Shown here piece by piece: positions 6,985 through 13,054 of a DNA stretch of 13,979 bases. Source of the stretch: an uncultured Eubacteriales bacterium (GTDB lineage Bacteria; Bacillota; Clostridia; Oscillospirales; Ruminococcaceae). The DNA is taken from the NCBI GenBank assembly GCA_959605275.1, contig CAUHFD010000054.1, positions 1-13,979 of the forward strand, given 5' to 3'. Made by a program: the position numbers and the translations under genes. Under the pieces are notes generated by a model. That model searched no databases. It worked only from the letters and a program-made list of their open reading frames with translations, and was not told the origin of the DNA. Each line of letters opens with the position of its first letter. Within the stretch, counting starts at the first letter, position 1.

Positions 6985-7884
6985 ATGCTTGAATTGTTAA
7001 AGGAATGCCGGCTGTGTCCCAGAAATTGCGGCGTTGACCGCAGTAAGGGACAGCGCGGCTTTTGCGGCGCAGGAGCGTCAGTCAGAGTGGGCAGGGCGGC
7101 CCTGCACATGTGGGAAGAACCTTGTATTTCAGGGGAAAACGGCTCTGGTACAGTGTTTTTTTCTTATTGCACACTGCAGTGCGTATATTGCCAAAATACG
7201 CAGATCAGTCAGGGGCATGCGGGAAAAGAAATTACGATTGACCGCTTGGCGGAAATTTTTTTGGAACTTCAGGCGCAGGGAGCAAACAACATTAACCTAG
7301 TGACGCCAACACACTATTTGCCGCAAATCCTTACGGCAATAGATATGGCAAAAAAGAACGGCTTGTGCTTGCCGATTGTTTATAATACCAGTGGATATGA
7401 AAAAAACGAAATGATTCAAATGCTGAAAGGATATGTTGACATTTATCTGCCTGATTTTAAATATTATTCGGCAGATTCCGCAAAACGGTATTCTGTTGCA
7501 CCGGATTACATAGAAGCTGCCAAACAAGCGTTGGAAGCGATGGTCAGACAGGTCGGAAAACCGCAGTTTGATGATAACGGCATCATGACCAAGGGAGTGA
7601 TCGTGCGACATCTGATCTTGCCGGGGCATTATGAAGAATCCAAGCAACTGCTTGCTTATCTGCATCAGCAGTATGGTGATGATATCTATATCAGCTTAAT
7701 GAATCAATACACGCCTTTTGCACAGGCGGAAAAATATCCGGAATTAAATTGCAAAATTCCTCAGGAAATATATGAACAAATCATCGATTATGCGGTAGAA
7801 CTCGGAATTGAAAACGGTTTTATTCAAGAAGAGGGAACCGCAGAGGAAAGTTTTATTCCAAACTTTGATGGTCAGGGCGTTTAA
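6985..7884 (+). CDS. Radical SAM protein, PflX-type (pyruvate formate-lyase-activase homologue)
   Basis: 299 residues. The radical SAM cluster motif CX3CX2C is C62-C66-C69 in FSYCTLQCVYCQN. An N-terminal four-cysteine set (C8, C11, C15, C27 in ECRLCPRNCGV and GFCGAG) is typical of the COG1313 PflX group and could hold a metal or an extra Fe-S cluster. Further family stretches are NINLVTPTHYLPQI, PIVYNTSGYE, YVDIYLPDFKYY and VRHLILPGHYEESK. The substrate of this group is unknown; no glycyl-radical enzyme is encoded in the window, so an activase role is not supported locally. GAGG 10 nt before the ATG supports the start. The gene is divergent from the flavin reductase across 55 bp, which fits a shared control region and possibly a reductant/radical-enzyme pair (inference). 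No terminator hairpin is evident after the stop. Confidence 0.9.
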   Translation: MLELLKECRLCPRNCGVDRSKGQRGFCGAGASVRVGRAALHMWEEPCISGENGSGTVFFSYCTLQCVYCQNTQISQGHAGKEITIDRLAEIFLELQAQGANNINLVTPTHYLPQILTAIDMAKKNGLCLPIVYNTSGYEKNEMIQMLKGYVDIYLPDFKYYSADSAKRYSVAPDYIEAAKQALEAMVRQVGKPQFDDNGIMTKGVIVRHLILPGHYEESKQLLAYLHQQYGDDIYISLMNQYTPFAQAEKYPELNCKIPQEIYEQIIDYAVELGIENGFIQEEGTAEESFIPNFDGQGV

Positions 7885-8306
7885 TACGGTGACAGATTTG
7901 GATGTTTCGCGTTACGATAATCATACCATAGCTTTCAAAAATATACAATGACGATTCTGTAAAACTCTTTTCCTTTATTTTATTCCGGATTTTTTTGTGA
8001 AATGAATGATATTTTTATAGATTGATCGATAATTTGAGTGGATATCATCGGACAAGCTGTTTGTATGAGATTTTTTCGTTGAACCGCTTTGTTTTTTTCT
8101 GCATATGATATGGTAGGTCCGGTCTGCCGATGTAAATCCGGCGGATTGGGACAACATCACACATATCAGCAGGCAGGCGGCGTCTTGTGGCAATCGGTTG
8201 CCCGTGGGGAGCAAGCACCATCCGCTTTTTATATCAATCTGTTCTGAAAAACATTTGCTTTTTCCGCAGTTTCATATAATGAAGTGAATCCTGCCTGCTT
8301 TCGATA
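7885..8306. other. Intergenic region without a convincing gene; GC-rich structured patch inside
   Basis: Frames on the minus strand (7975-8214, 79 codons; 8045-8221, 58 codons) lack a ribosome binding site and known motifs. The flanks are AT-rich, but 8115-8225 is clearly GC-richer and holds several hairpins (next entry). No gene lies downstream of the patch in either direction that it could control as a 5' leader. Confidence 0.5.
8121..8202. repeat. Cluster of hairpin-forming sequences, unknown
   Basis: GGTCTGCCG (8121-8129) can pair with CGGCGGATT (8139-8147) using three wobble pairs on the plus strand, loop 9 nt. GGCAA-TCGG-TTGCC (8189-8202) is a perfect tight hairpin. Between them are GC-rich repeats of GGCAGGCGGCG type. 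It may be a small RNA, a REP-like palindromic element or a decayed insertion; I do not recognise a known RNA family. Confidence 0.35.
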
Positions 8307-8334
8307 AAAGGGACTGTTTTTTAACAGTCCCTTT
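8307..8334 (-). terminator. Terminator after the FakA-domain gene
   Basis: AAAGGGACTGTT (8307-8318) pairs perfectly with AACAGTCCCTTT (8323-8334); the loop is TTTT. Read on the minus strand the stem is followed by TTTTATCG, and it lies 38 bp after the stop at 8373. It could also block plus-strand transcription. Confidence 0.85.
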
Positions 8335-8372
8335 GGTGTGTTTTTCGATAACGACATCCACAATCGAAAAAA

Positions 8373-8624
8373 TTATCCCTGCAGCCCCCTGGCTTGTCTG
8401 TCCATATCTTCAATGACAATATCATGGATTTCACCTAATGAAGCGCAGTATTCTAAAACCATCCAAGGCTCGTTGGTGTGGAAATGGATTTTAATCAGTT
8501 CTTCATCTCCTACTGCCAACAGGCAGTCGCCTTTAAAATGGCTGATAAAATACTCATTAATGTCATCTTCGTTAAGATTATGCCCTTCAATCAGCAACTG
8601 GGTATCATATTTATATTCCAACAT
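8373..8624 (-). CDS. Stand-alone FakA-like middle domain (Dak phosphatase/DAK1_2-like)
   Basis: 83 residues. The sequence from YDTQLLIEGHNLNEDDI through GDCLLAVGDEELIKIHFHTNEP to GEIHDIVIEDMDRQARGL matches the pattern of the domain between the DAK2 kinase domain and the FakB-binding domain of the fatty-acid kinase FakA: a 'CTEF.I' strand, 'GDSL.VVGDD..KVHVHT..PG.VL', then 'IENM..Q'. Kinase and FakB-binding parts are missing, and the protein starts cleanly with a near-perfect AAAGGAGG 8 nt before the ATG, so it looks like a real small gene and not a fragment. Clostridia carry similar short proteins, often annotated 'kinase to dihydroxyacetone kinase'. Catalysis is not expected; a binding or regulatory role is inference. 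It has its own promoter and terminator and is monocistronic. Confidence 0.82.
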   Translation of the reverse strand: MLEYKYDTQLLIEGHNLNEDDINEYFISHFKGDCLLAVGDEELIKIHFHTNEPWMVLEYCASLGEIHDIVIEDMDRQARGLQG

Positions 8625-8649
8625 TTTTGCTTCCTCCTTTGAATGATTC

Positions 8650-8685
8650 GTTAACTTGAAAAGCAGTTTGTAAATTCAGGTTAAC
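8650..8685. repeat. Inverted repeat in the leader of the FakA-domain gene
   Basis: GTTAACTTGAA (8650-8660) and TTCAGGTTAAC (8675-8685) are inverted copies matching at 10 of 11 positions, 14 nt apart. The pair lies between the predicted transcription start (about 8708) and the SD (8633-8640). It may be an operator for a dimeric repressor or a 5'-leader hairpin. Confidence 0.5.
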
Positions 8686-8714
8686 TGATGATATATTGTG
8701 TCTGTACTTTTTAT

Positions 8715-8743
8715 ATTATAAAGAAAAACACTCCGAAAAGCAA
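8715..8743 (-). promoter_or_regulatory. Promoter of the FakA-domain gene, nested in the gdhA terminator
   Basis: On the minus strand TTGCTT (8738-8743) and a perfect TATAAT (8715-8720) are separated by 17 bp. The -35 element falls in the loop and arm of the upstream gdhA terminator hairpin. The leader would be about 84 nt. Confidence 0.7.
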
Positions 8744-8764
8744 GTAAACTTTTCGGAGTGTTTT
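8725..8764 (-). terminator. Rho-independent terminator of gdhA
   Basis: AAAACACTCCGAAAAG (8725-8740) pairs perfectly with CTTTTCGGAGTGTTTT (8749-8764), 16 bp with an 8-nt loop. On the minus strand a TTTTTCTTT run closes it. It starts 19 bp after the gdhA stop codon. Confidence 0.92.
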
Positions 8765-8783
8765 ATTAACGTTTCATGAATGA

Positions 8784-10136
8784 TTAATATGCAACGCCTT
8801 GTGCCAACATGGATTCTGCCACTTTCATGAAACCGGCAATATTAGCACCTGCAACCAGGTTTCCGGTGCATCCGTATTTCTCAGCCGCGTTATAAGAATT
8901 GTGGAAGATGTTTACCATGATGTTTTTCAGCTTCGCATCAACTTCTTCTGCAGTCCAGGAATAACGCATGGAGTTCTGGCTCATTTCCAGAGCAGAAGTA
9001 GCTACACCGCCTGCATTAGCGGCTTTGGCAGGTCCAAACAGTACGCCTGCAGCCTGGAATGCATCAACTGCCTCCGGGGTGGATGGCATATTAGCACCTT
9101 CTGCAACTGCAATAACGCCGTTTTTGATCAACATGGCAGCTTCTTCGCCGTTAAGTTCGTTCTGAGTTGCGCAAGGCAAAGCGATGTCACACGGAATACT
9201 CCAAATGCCTCTGCAGCCTTCGGTATAAACAGAACCGGGTACCCGTTTTGCATATTCGGAAATACGTCCCCGTTCCACCTCTTTGATTTGTTTTACAACA
9301 TCGAGCTTAATGCCGTCAGCATCGTAAATATATCCGCAAGAGTCAGATAAAGCAACCACCTTTGCGCCCAGCTGTGTTGCTTTCTGGGTAGCATAAATGG
9401 CAACATTTCCGGAACCGGAGATAACAACTGTTTTGCCCTTGAAGGAGTCTTTCTTCATGACATTCAGCATTTCCTCGGTATAGTAGCACAAACCGTAACC
9501 GGTTGCTTCGGTACGAATCAAAGAACCGCCGTAGGTCAGACCTTTTCCTGTTAAAACACCGGTGAATTCGTTGCGCAATCTTTTGTACTGACCGAACAGG
9601 TAACCGATTTCACGTGCGCCAACGCCGATATCGCCGGCAGGAACGTCGGTATCCGCACCGATATGTTTGGATAACTCAGTCATAAAGCTTTGGCAGAAAC
9701 GCATGACTTCGTTGTCGGATTTGCCCTTTGGATCAAAATCGCTGCCGCCTTTACCGCCGCCGATCGGCAGACCGGTCAAGGAGTTTTTATAAATCTGCTC
9801 AAAACCTAAGAATTTCATGATGCTCAGGTTTACGGACGGATGGAAACGCAAACCGCCTTTATAAGGGCCGATTGCAGAGTTAAACTGAACGCGGAAGCCG
9901 CGGTTGACCTGAACTTTTCCGTTGTCATCAACCCAAGATACTCTGAATTGAATAACTCTTTCAGGTTCAACGATACGGTCAATAATGCCTGCTTCAATCA
10001 GCTTCGGATTTTGCTCAATTACCGGCTCTAAAGAAATCAGGACTTCTTTTACAGACTGCAGGAATTCCGGCTCATTGGGATTCCGCTTAACAGTGTTTTC
10101 GTACACACTGTTTAAGTATTGATTCTTAATTTCCAT
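8784..10136 (-). CDS. gdhA: NADP-type glutamate dehydrogenase
   Basis: 450 residues, the usual length of hexameric family-I enzymes that make L-glutamate from 2-oxoglutarate, ammonium and NAD(P)H. Seen motifs are GPYKGGLRFHPSVN with K93, PIGGGKGGSDFDPKGKSD with the catalytic-site K129, DVPAGDIGVG with D169, TGYG, and the Rossmann turn GSGNVA at 241-246. The C-terminal ANAGGVATSALEMSQNS is also family-typical. Cofactor preference is taken from overall similarity to the NADP enzyme and was not tested. The ATG at 10136 is chosen because AAGGGAGAA lies about 7 nt upstream; an in-frame TTG at 10157 would absorb that site. The gene has its own consensus-like promoter and a strong terminator, so it is probably monocistronic and separately regulated from the upstream aroK. 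Confidence 0.97.
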   Translation of the reverse strand: MEIKNQYLNSVYENTVKRNPNEPEFLQSVKEVLISLEPVIEQNPKLIEAGIIDRIVEPERVIQFRVSWVDDNGKVQVNRGFRVQFNSAIGPYKGGLRFHPSVNLSIMKFLGFEQIYKNSLTGLPIGGGKGGSDFDPKGKSDNEVMRFCQSFMTELSKHIGADTDVPAGDIGVGAREIGYLFGQYKRLRNEFTGVLTGKGLTYGGSLIRTEATGYGLCYYTEEMLNVMKKDSFKGKTVVISGSGNVAIYATQKATQLGAKVVALSDSCGYIYDADGIKLDVVKQIKEVERGRISEYAKRVPGSVYTEGCRGIWSIPCDIALPCATQNELNGEEAAMLIKNGVIAVAEGANMPSTPEAVDAFQAAGVLFGPAKAANAGGVATSALEMSQNSMRYSWTAEEVDAKLKNIMVNIFHNSYNAAEKYGCTGNLVAGANIAGFMKVAESMLAQGVAY

Positions 10137-10171
10137 GGATATATTCTCCCTTTCCAAATCAAATTATTTTG

Positions 10172-10200
10172 ATTATACAATATTTTCCGTTCTATTGCAA
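10172..10200 (-). promoter_or_regulatory. Promoter of gdhA
   Basis: TTGCAA (10195-10200) and TATAAT (10172-10177) on the minus strand are 17 bp apart, about 35 bp before the gdhA start. The -10 is perfect and is preceded by TTG. The -35 coincides with the first of a row of TTGCAA-like repeats. Confidence 0.8.
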
Positions 10201-10233
10201 TGGCTTTGCAACATTTTTTGCGTTGTGCTGCAA
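10195..10233. repeat. Phased TTGCAA-like repeats upstream of gdhA
   Basis: TTGCAA at 10195 and 10206, TTGCGT at 10218 and CTGCAA at 10228 start 11, 12 and 10 bp apart, close to one DNA turn each. They cover the -35 and the region just upstream, a place typical of activator or repressor binding. Confidence 0.5.
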
Positions 10234-10301
10234 TTTTTTTTCAATATGCCTAATAAATAAGGAAAAAGTGAACATTTTGACGAAATTTTGCAGGAATCTT
10301 A

Positions 10302-10814
10302 TTAAAATGTTGCAATTAGTGCTGCTAATTGTTCTGCTGTTTCCTGTGGTGTCAAAATTTTCCGAAAGCAAATTGCTGCATTCTCTGTATAGTATTTGTG
10401 CCTCAGCTCAAATAAATTTTGCAGTTCTTCTTTTGTGCTTCGTTTGACAATAGGACGGTCAGAGTGTTGAATCCGTTGATAACAGATTTCAAACGGTATA
10501 TCCAGAAAAACGATCTTGCCGCTTTGAGAGGCAAGTGCGGCATTGGAATCAGATACAAAAGCACCGCCGCCGGAAGCGATGACGGAGGGAGCGTGCGTTT
10601 TCAACGCGTCAATGCAAGCGGCTTCCATTTCCCGAAAACGCGGTTCGCCATACTGCGCAAAAATTTCCGGAATGTTCATTTGCTCTTTTTCCTCAATGTA
10701 GGTATCCATATCGATGAATTCAGCGCAGTAACGTTTTGCTAAAGCGCGTCCGACGGTGCTTTTACCGCATCCCATGAAGCCGCATAGCCAAATATGTTCA
10801 TTAAGCGTGTTCAC
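10302..10814 (-). CDS. aroK: Shikimate kinase
   Basis: 170 residues, normal for the family; it phosphorylates shikimate at the 3-OH with ATP. The Walker A loop GFMGCGKST is at residues 12-20, the shikimate-binding D35-M-D37 follows, then the FREME stretch (R61), GGG at 82-84 and the lid arginine in SDRPIV. The start is a GTG at 10814 with AAAGGAGA 7 nt upstream; longer readings would run back into aroE. The first 14 bases overlap the end of aroE, so the two are probably translationally coupled. There is no strong terminator after it, only a short AT-rich inverted repeat inside its last codons. Confidence 0.96.
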   Translation of the reverse strand: MNTLNEHIWLCGFMGCGKSTVGRALAKRYCAEFIDMDTYIEEKEQMNIPEIFAQYGEPRFREMEAACIDALKTHAPSVIASGGGAFVSDSNAALASQSGKIVFLDIPFEICYQRIQHSDRPIVKRSTKEELQNLFELRHKYYTENAAICFRKILTPQETAEQLAALIATF

Positions 10815-11637
10815 GTGACAGTCTCCTTTCCATTTCTGAAATGAGACAGACAATATCATCTTCCTTAAATGATGCATGATTCCAAATTTCGTGTGCGACA
10901 ACCGCTTGTCTGACCAGCATTGCCATGCCGCCCAGAACGGTGATTCCGTTTTGTCTTGCCATTTTCATCAGCTTTGTTTCGATCGGATTATATACCGCGT
11001 CAAACAGGTAAGCGGTCCGTTTGACATCTTCCTCGCTGATAGGAGCGTTGTCGATGTGAGGATACATTCCTGCAGGCGTTGCATTGATGGTCAAATCATA
11101 AGAACCGGTAATATGGTCTAACAACACGGTTCTTACAGCGGCGGTAGGCTTCAGCTCATGAATTTCTTCCGTCACTTTTTGCGCTAAATTCAGATTGTTG
11201 GGACGGACAGCGATGGTAAGCTCGCCCCCTTGTAACGCAGTTTCAATTGCCATCATTCTTCCGACGCCGCCGCATCCCAACAGCAACACGCGGGAATTTA
11301 AGGAAGCGCCGAGCTGATTAACGGAGGCGGTAAAGCCGGCGACATCGGTGTTGTATCCGACCGTTTCGCTGTCACATTTAACGAGATTGACAGCACCATA
11401 TAAAGAAGCTTTTTCATCCAACCGATCCAAATATTTCATAATTTCGACTTTATGAGGAATCGTAATATTAAACCCGGATAGATTTTTCAGCATGGAGATA
11501 TTTTCATTGAGTTGATGCGGCGGGATTTCAAATACGTCATATTGTGCGTCGCAATGGTATAATGCAAATAGTGCTTTGTGAATCGGAGGGGACATGGTGT
11601 GCCCCAGCGGATAACCTAGTAAACCGTATTTTTTCAA
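10801..11637 (-). CDS. aroE: Shikimate dehydrogenase
   Basis: 278 residues; NADPH-dependent reduction of 3-dehydroshikimate to shikimate. Motifs: GYPLGHTMSPPIHKA (residues 8-22; the usual SxS is T-M-S here, a conservative change), NITIPHK with catalytic K63, GYNTDVAGF with D98, the nucleotide loop LLGCGGVGRM, NATPAGMYP, and GGMAMLVRQA near the end. I prefer the TTG at 11637, 5 nt after AAGGGTGA, because it gives the family-typical MKKYGLLGYPLGH start; a GTG at 11646 directly abuts the SD. It sits 23 bp after fabD and overlaps aroK by 14 bp, giving a fabD-aroE-aroK order that mixes lipid and aromatic biosynthesis. Confidence 0.96.
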   Translation of the reverse strand: MKKYGLLGYPLGHTMSPPIHKALFALYHCDAQYDVFEIPPHQLNENISMLKNLSGFNITIPHKVEIMKYLDRLDEKASLYGAVNLVKCDSETVGYNTDVAGFTASVNQLGASLNSRVLLLGCGGVGRMMAIETALQGGELTIAVRPNNLNLAQKVTEEIHELKPTAAVRTVLLDHITGSYDLTINATPAGMYPHIDNAPISEEDVKRTAYLFDAVYNPIETKLMKMARQNGITVLGGMAMLVRQAVVAHEIWNHASFKEDDIVCLISEMERRLSREHA

Positions 11638-11660
11638 TGTTGTCACCCTTCCTTTTTCTT

Positions 11661-12602
11661 TTACTGATTATTCAGCATATTTATTGTAGGAACTGCGTCT
11701 AGTGTTTTTGCGTTTTCGATGTTAACGGCGGTTACATCTTTGAGCGTCTTTTTCACCAGACCGGTCAAAACTTTGTTCGGTCCCAGTTCAATAAAGTTTT
11801 GATATCCGTTTTGCTGCATCAACTGCAGCTCCGACACGAAGCGGACCGGAGAGACAATATGCTTTGCCAGATATGCAGGCATATCATCGAAATCTGTTAA
11901 TAAGCCGCCGGTTACATTGGAGTAAAACTCGACGTTCGGCTTTTTAAAAGAGAGAAATTGAATTTCAGCCGCAAATTGTTCTGCTGCCGGCTGCATCATT
12001 TTACTGTGGAAAGCGGCGGATACCGCCAAAGGAACCGTACGCTTGGCTCCGGCAGCAGATAATGCTGAAACCGCTTGCTCCAATGCGGATTTTTCGCCGG
12101 CAATCACGGTTTGCGCCGGTGAGTTATAATTGACCGGCACCACATAGCCCGGCGTTTGCGTGCAAACTTCTTCAATGGTTTGCGGATCGAGTCCTAAGAT
12201 GGCAACCATACCGCCTTTGCTGTTTTCCGCACATGCCTGCATGACTTCGGAACGCGCTTTGATCGCTCGGAATCCATCCTCCATAGAAAGCATTCCCGAA
12301 GCGACCATCGCCGCATATTCACCGAGGGAATGCCCGGCAACGGCTGAACAGGAAAGTCCTTTTGATTTTGCCGCTTCCCATGCAACCAGAGAGGTGGCAA
12401 AGATAGCGGGCTGAGAAACGATGGTCTGAGCCAGTTGTGTTTCTTCACCGTGAAAGCAGAGTTCTTTTAAATCAAAACCTAATATATCTGCCGCACATTC
12501 ATATATTGCTGCAGAAGCAGGCGTAATTGCCGCCAGTTCTTGCCCCATGCCGGAATATTGAGAGCCTTGTCCGGAAAATAGAAATACATTTTTACTCATC
12601 AT
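11661..12602 (-). CDS. fabD: Malonyl-CoA:ACP transacylase
   Basis: 313 residues (312 if the second ATG is used), normal length. It moves malonyl groups from CoA to ACP for chain elongation. Seen: FLFSGQGSQYSGMG at the N-terminus with the oxyanion-side Q12, the nucleophile motif GHSLGEY with S92, the substrate arginine R117 in IKARSEVMQ, the catalytic histidine H199 in SAAFHSKMM, and the late ELGPNKVLTGL. Two adjacent ATGs (12602 and 12599) follow a hairpin, and the only good SD (AAAGGAGG) is 36 nt upstream, so initiation is unusual. An 11-codon leader reading ends in a TGA that overlaps the first ATG. No clear promoter was found in the upstream minus strand. Confidence 0.96.
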   Translation of the reverse strand: MMSKNVFLFSGQGSQYSGMGQELAAITPASAAIYECAADILGFDLKELCFHGEETQLAQTIVSQPAIFATSLVAWEAAKSKGLSCSAVAGHSLGEYAAMVASGMLSMEDGFRAIKARSEVMQACAENSKGGMVAILGLDPQTIEEVCTQTPGYVVPVNYNSPAQTVIAGEKSALEQAVSALSAAGAKRTVPLAVSAAFHSKMMQPAAEQFAAEIQFLSFKKPNVEFYSNVTGGLLTDFDDMPAYLAKHIVSPVRFVSELQLMQQNGYQNFIELGPNKVLTGLVKKTLKDVTAVNIENAKTLDAVPTINMLNNQ

Positions 12603-12634
12603 TTTTGAATGTTTTCGGAGCACACCGAAAACAT
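12599..12634 (-). CDS. Eleven-codon leader ORF ahead of fabD
   Basis: ATG at 12634, four nt after AAAGGAGG, reads MFSVCSENIQK and stops at a TGA (12599-12601) that shares two bases with the fabD ATG (ATGA arrangement). The start is well placed for translation, and the overlap would allow coupling or re-initiation at fabD. No known peptide; the reading could equally be an accident of the hairpin. Confidence 0.35.
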   Translation of the reverse strand: MFSVCSENIQK

Positions 12635-12636
12635 TC
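12607..12636 (-). promoter_or_regulatory. Perfect 12-bp hairpin between SD and start of fabD
   Basis: GAATGTTTTCGG and CCGAAAACATTC form a perfect 12-bp stem with a 6-nt loop. The SD AAAGGAGG (12639-12646) is 2 nt before the stem and the fabD ATG 4 nt after it, so folding would leave an effective 6-nt spacer. The stem also buries the leader ORF start. It has no U-run, so it is not a usual terminator. Confidence 0.75.
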
Positions 12637-12845
12637 TTCCTCCTTTCATTTATCGGATGACGTCCTTACAAAAATCATTCCTATCGACATCATCTAAATT
12701 TTAATTTGATAATTTGTTAAAAATTTACTATAAATCAACCTAAAAAAATTGATTTTTGACGTTGGCTTTTTTGTTGATTCCGACGTTTCAGTTGTAAAAT
12801 AACTATAAACTTTATGTGACGAGGGAAAATAAGGAACTTTTTTCC

Positions 12846-12874
12846 TTGACATTGTTCTCCGTTCACACTAGAAT
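12846..12874 (+). promoter_or_regulatory. Sigma-A promoter for fabH
   Basis: A perfect TTGACA (12846-12851) and TAGAAT (12869-12874, 5 of 6) are separated by 17 bp. Transcription from here would give a leader of about 175 nt before the fabH ATG. Confidence 0.75.
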
Positions 12875-13013
12875 AAAATTATTAGTCAATACCCCGAAAT
12901 CATTATTATCATATCATAAGATATTCGTGTTTTGCAACAGATTTATTTTGATTTTTGGTAGAGGCAGGCAAAAAAATATTTGTGTTTTAGTTATATTTCA
13001 TATAAAGAAAGGA

Positions 13014-13040
13014 ACTCGGGCATGATAGAAATGCATGAGT
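13014..13040 (+). promoter_or_regulatory. Leader hairpin upstream of fabH
   Basis: ACTCGGGCAT (13014-13023) pairs with ATGCATGAGT (13031-13040) with one G-U and one G-A position, loop GATAGAA. It directly follows an AAAGGAA SD (13008-13014) and covers the ATG (13022) of an eight-codon leader reading. Confidence 0.5.
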
Positions 13041-13048
13041 TACGGTGA
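13022..13048 (+). CDS. Eight-codon leader ORF ahead of fabH
   Basis: ATG at 13022, 8 nt after AAAGGA, reads MIEMHELR and stops with TGA at 13046-13048, six bases before the fabH ATG. The GGTGA that serves as fabH SD overlaps its last codon and stop. Translation is plausible but unproven. Confidence 0.3.
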   Translation: MIEMHELR

Positions 13049-13054
13049 GAGGAA

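Larger units (their letters stand above)
12647..13054. other. Divergent fabD/fabH control region
   Basis: No gene is convincing here; a 69-codon plus-strand reading at 12816-13025 starts with GTG, lacks an SD and has no recognisable motif. The region is very AT-rich at 12690-12760 and contains AAATCAA/TTGATTT (12732-12738, 12749-12755), two GACGTT copies (12758, 12782), ATATC-ATAA-GATAT (12911-12924), the fabH promoter and the fabH leader. A minus-strand TTAACA at 12715-12720 has no good -10, so the fabD promoter is undecided. Confidence 0.55.

Noticed and set aside
6930..7109. Extension of the flavin reductase frame upstream of 6929
   Set aside because: It is antisense to the start of the radical SAM gene, and the ATG at 6929 has GGAG 5 nt upstream and the family's N-terminus.
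7975..8221. Minus-strand readings of 79 and 58 codons in the radical SAM/FakA-domain gap
   Set aside because: Neither has an SD nor a recognisable motif; open frames are explained by the GC-rich patch.
10313..10331. CAATTAG-TGCTG-CTAATTG inverted repeat at the end of aroK as terminator
   Set aside because: Stem is AT-only apart from two pairs, lies within coding sequence and has no proper U-run.
12700..12720. FabT-like operator upstream of fabD (minus strand ATTATCAAATT matches half of the FabT box)
   Set aside because: Only one half matches in a region of near-pure A/T, the -35/-10 context is missing, and FabT is known from Lactobacillales.
12816..13025. 69-codon plus-strand reading whose stop overlaps the fabH leader ORF start
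   Set aside because: GTG start without SD and lying across the predicted fabH promoter.
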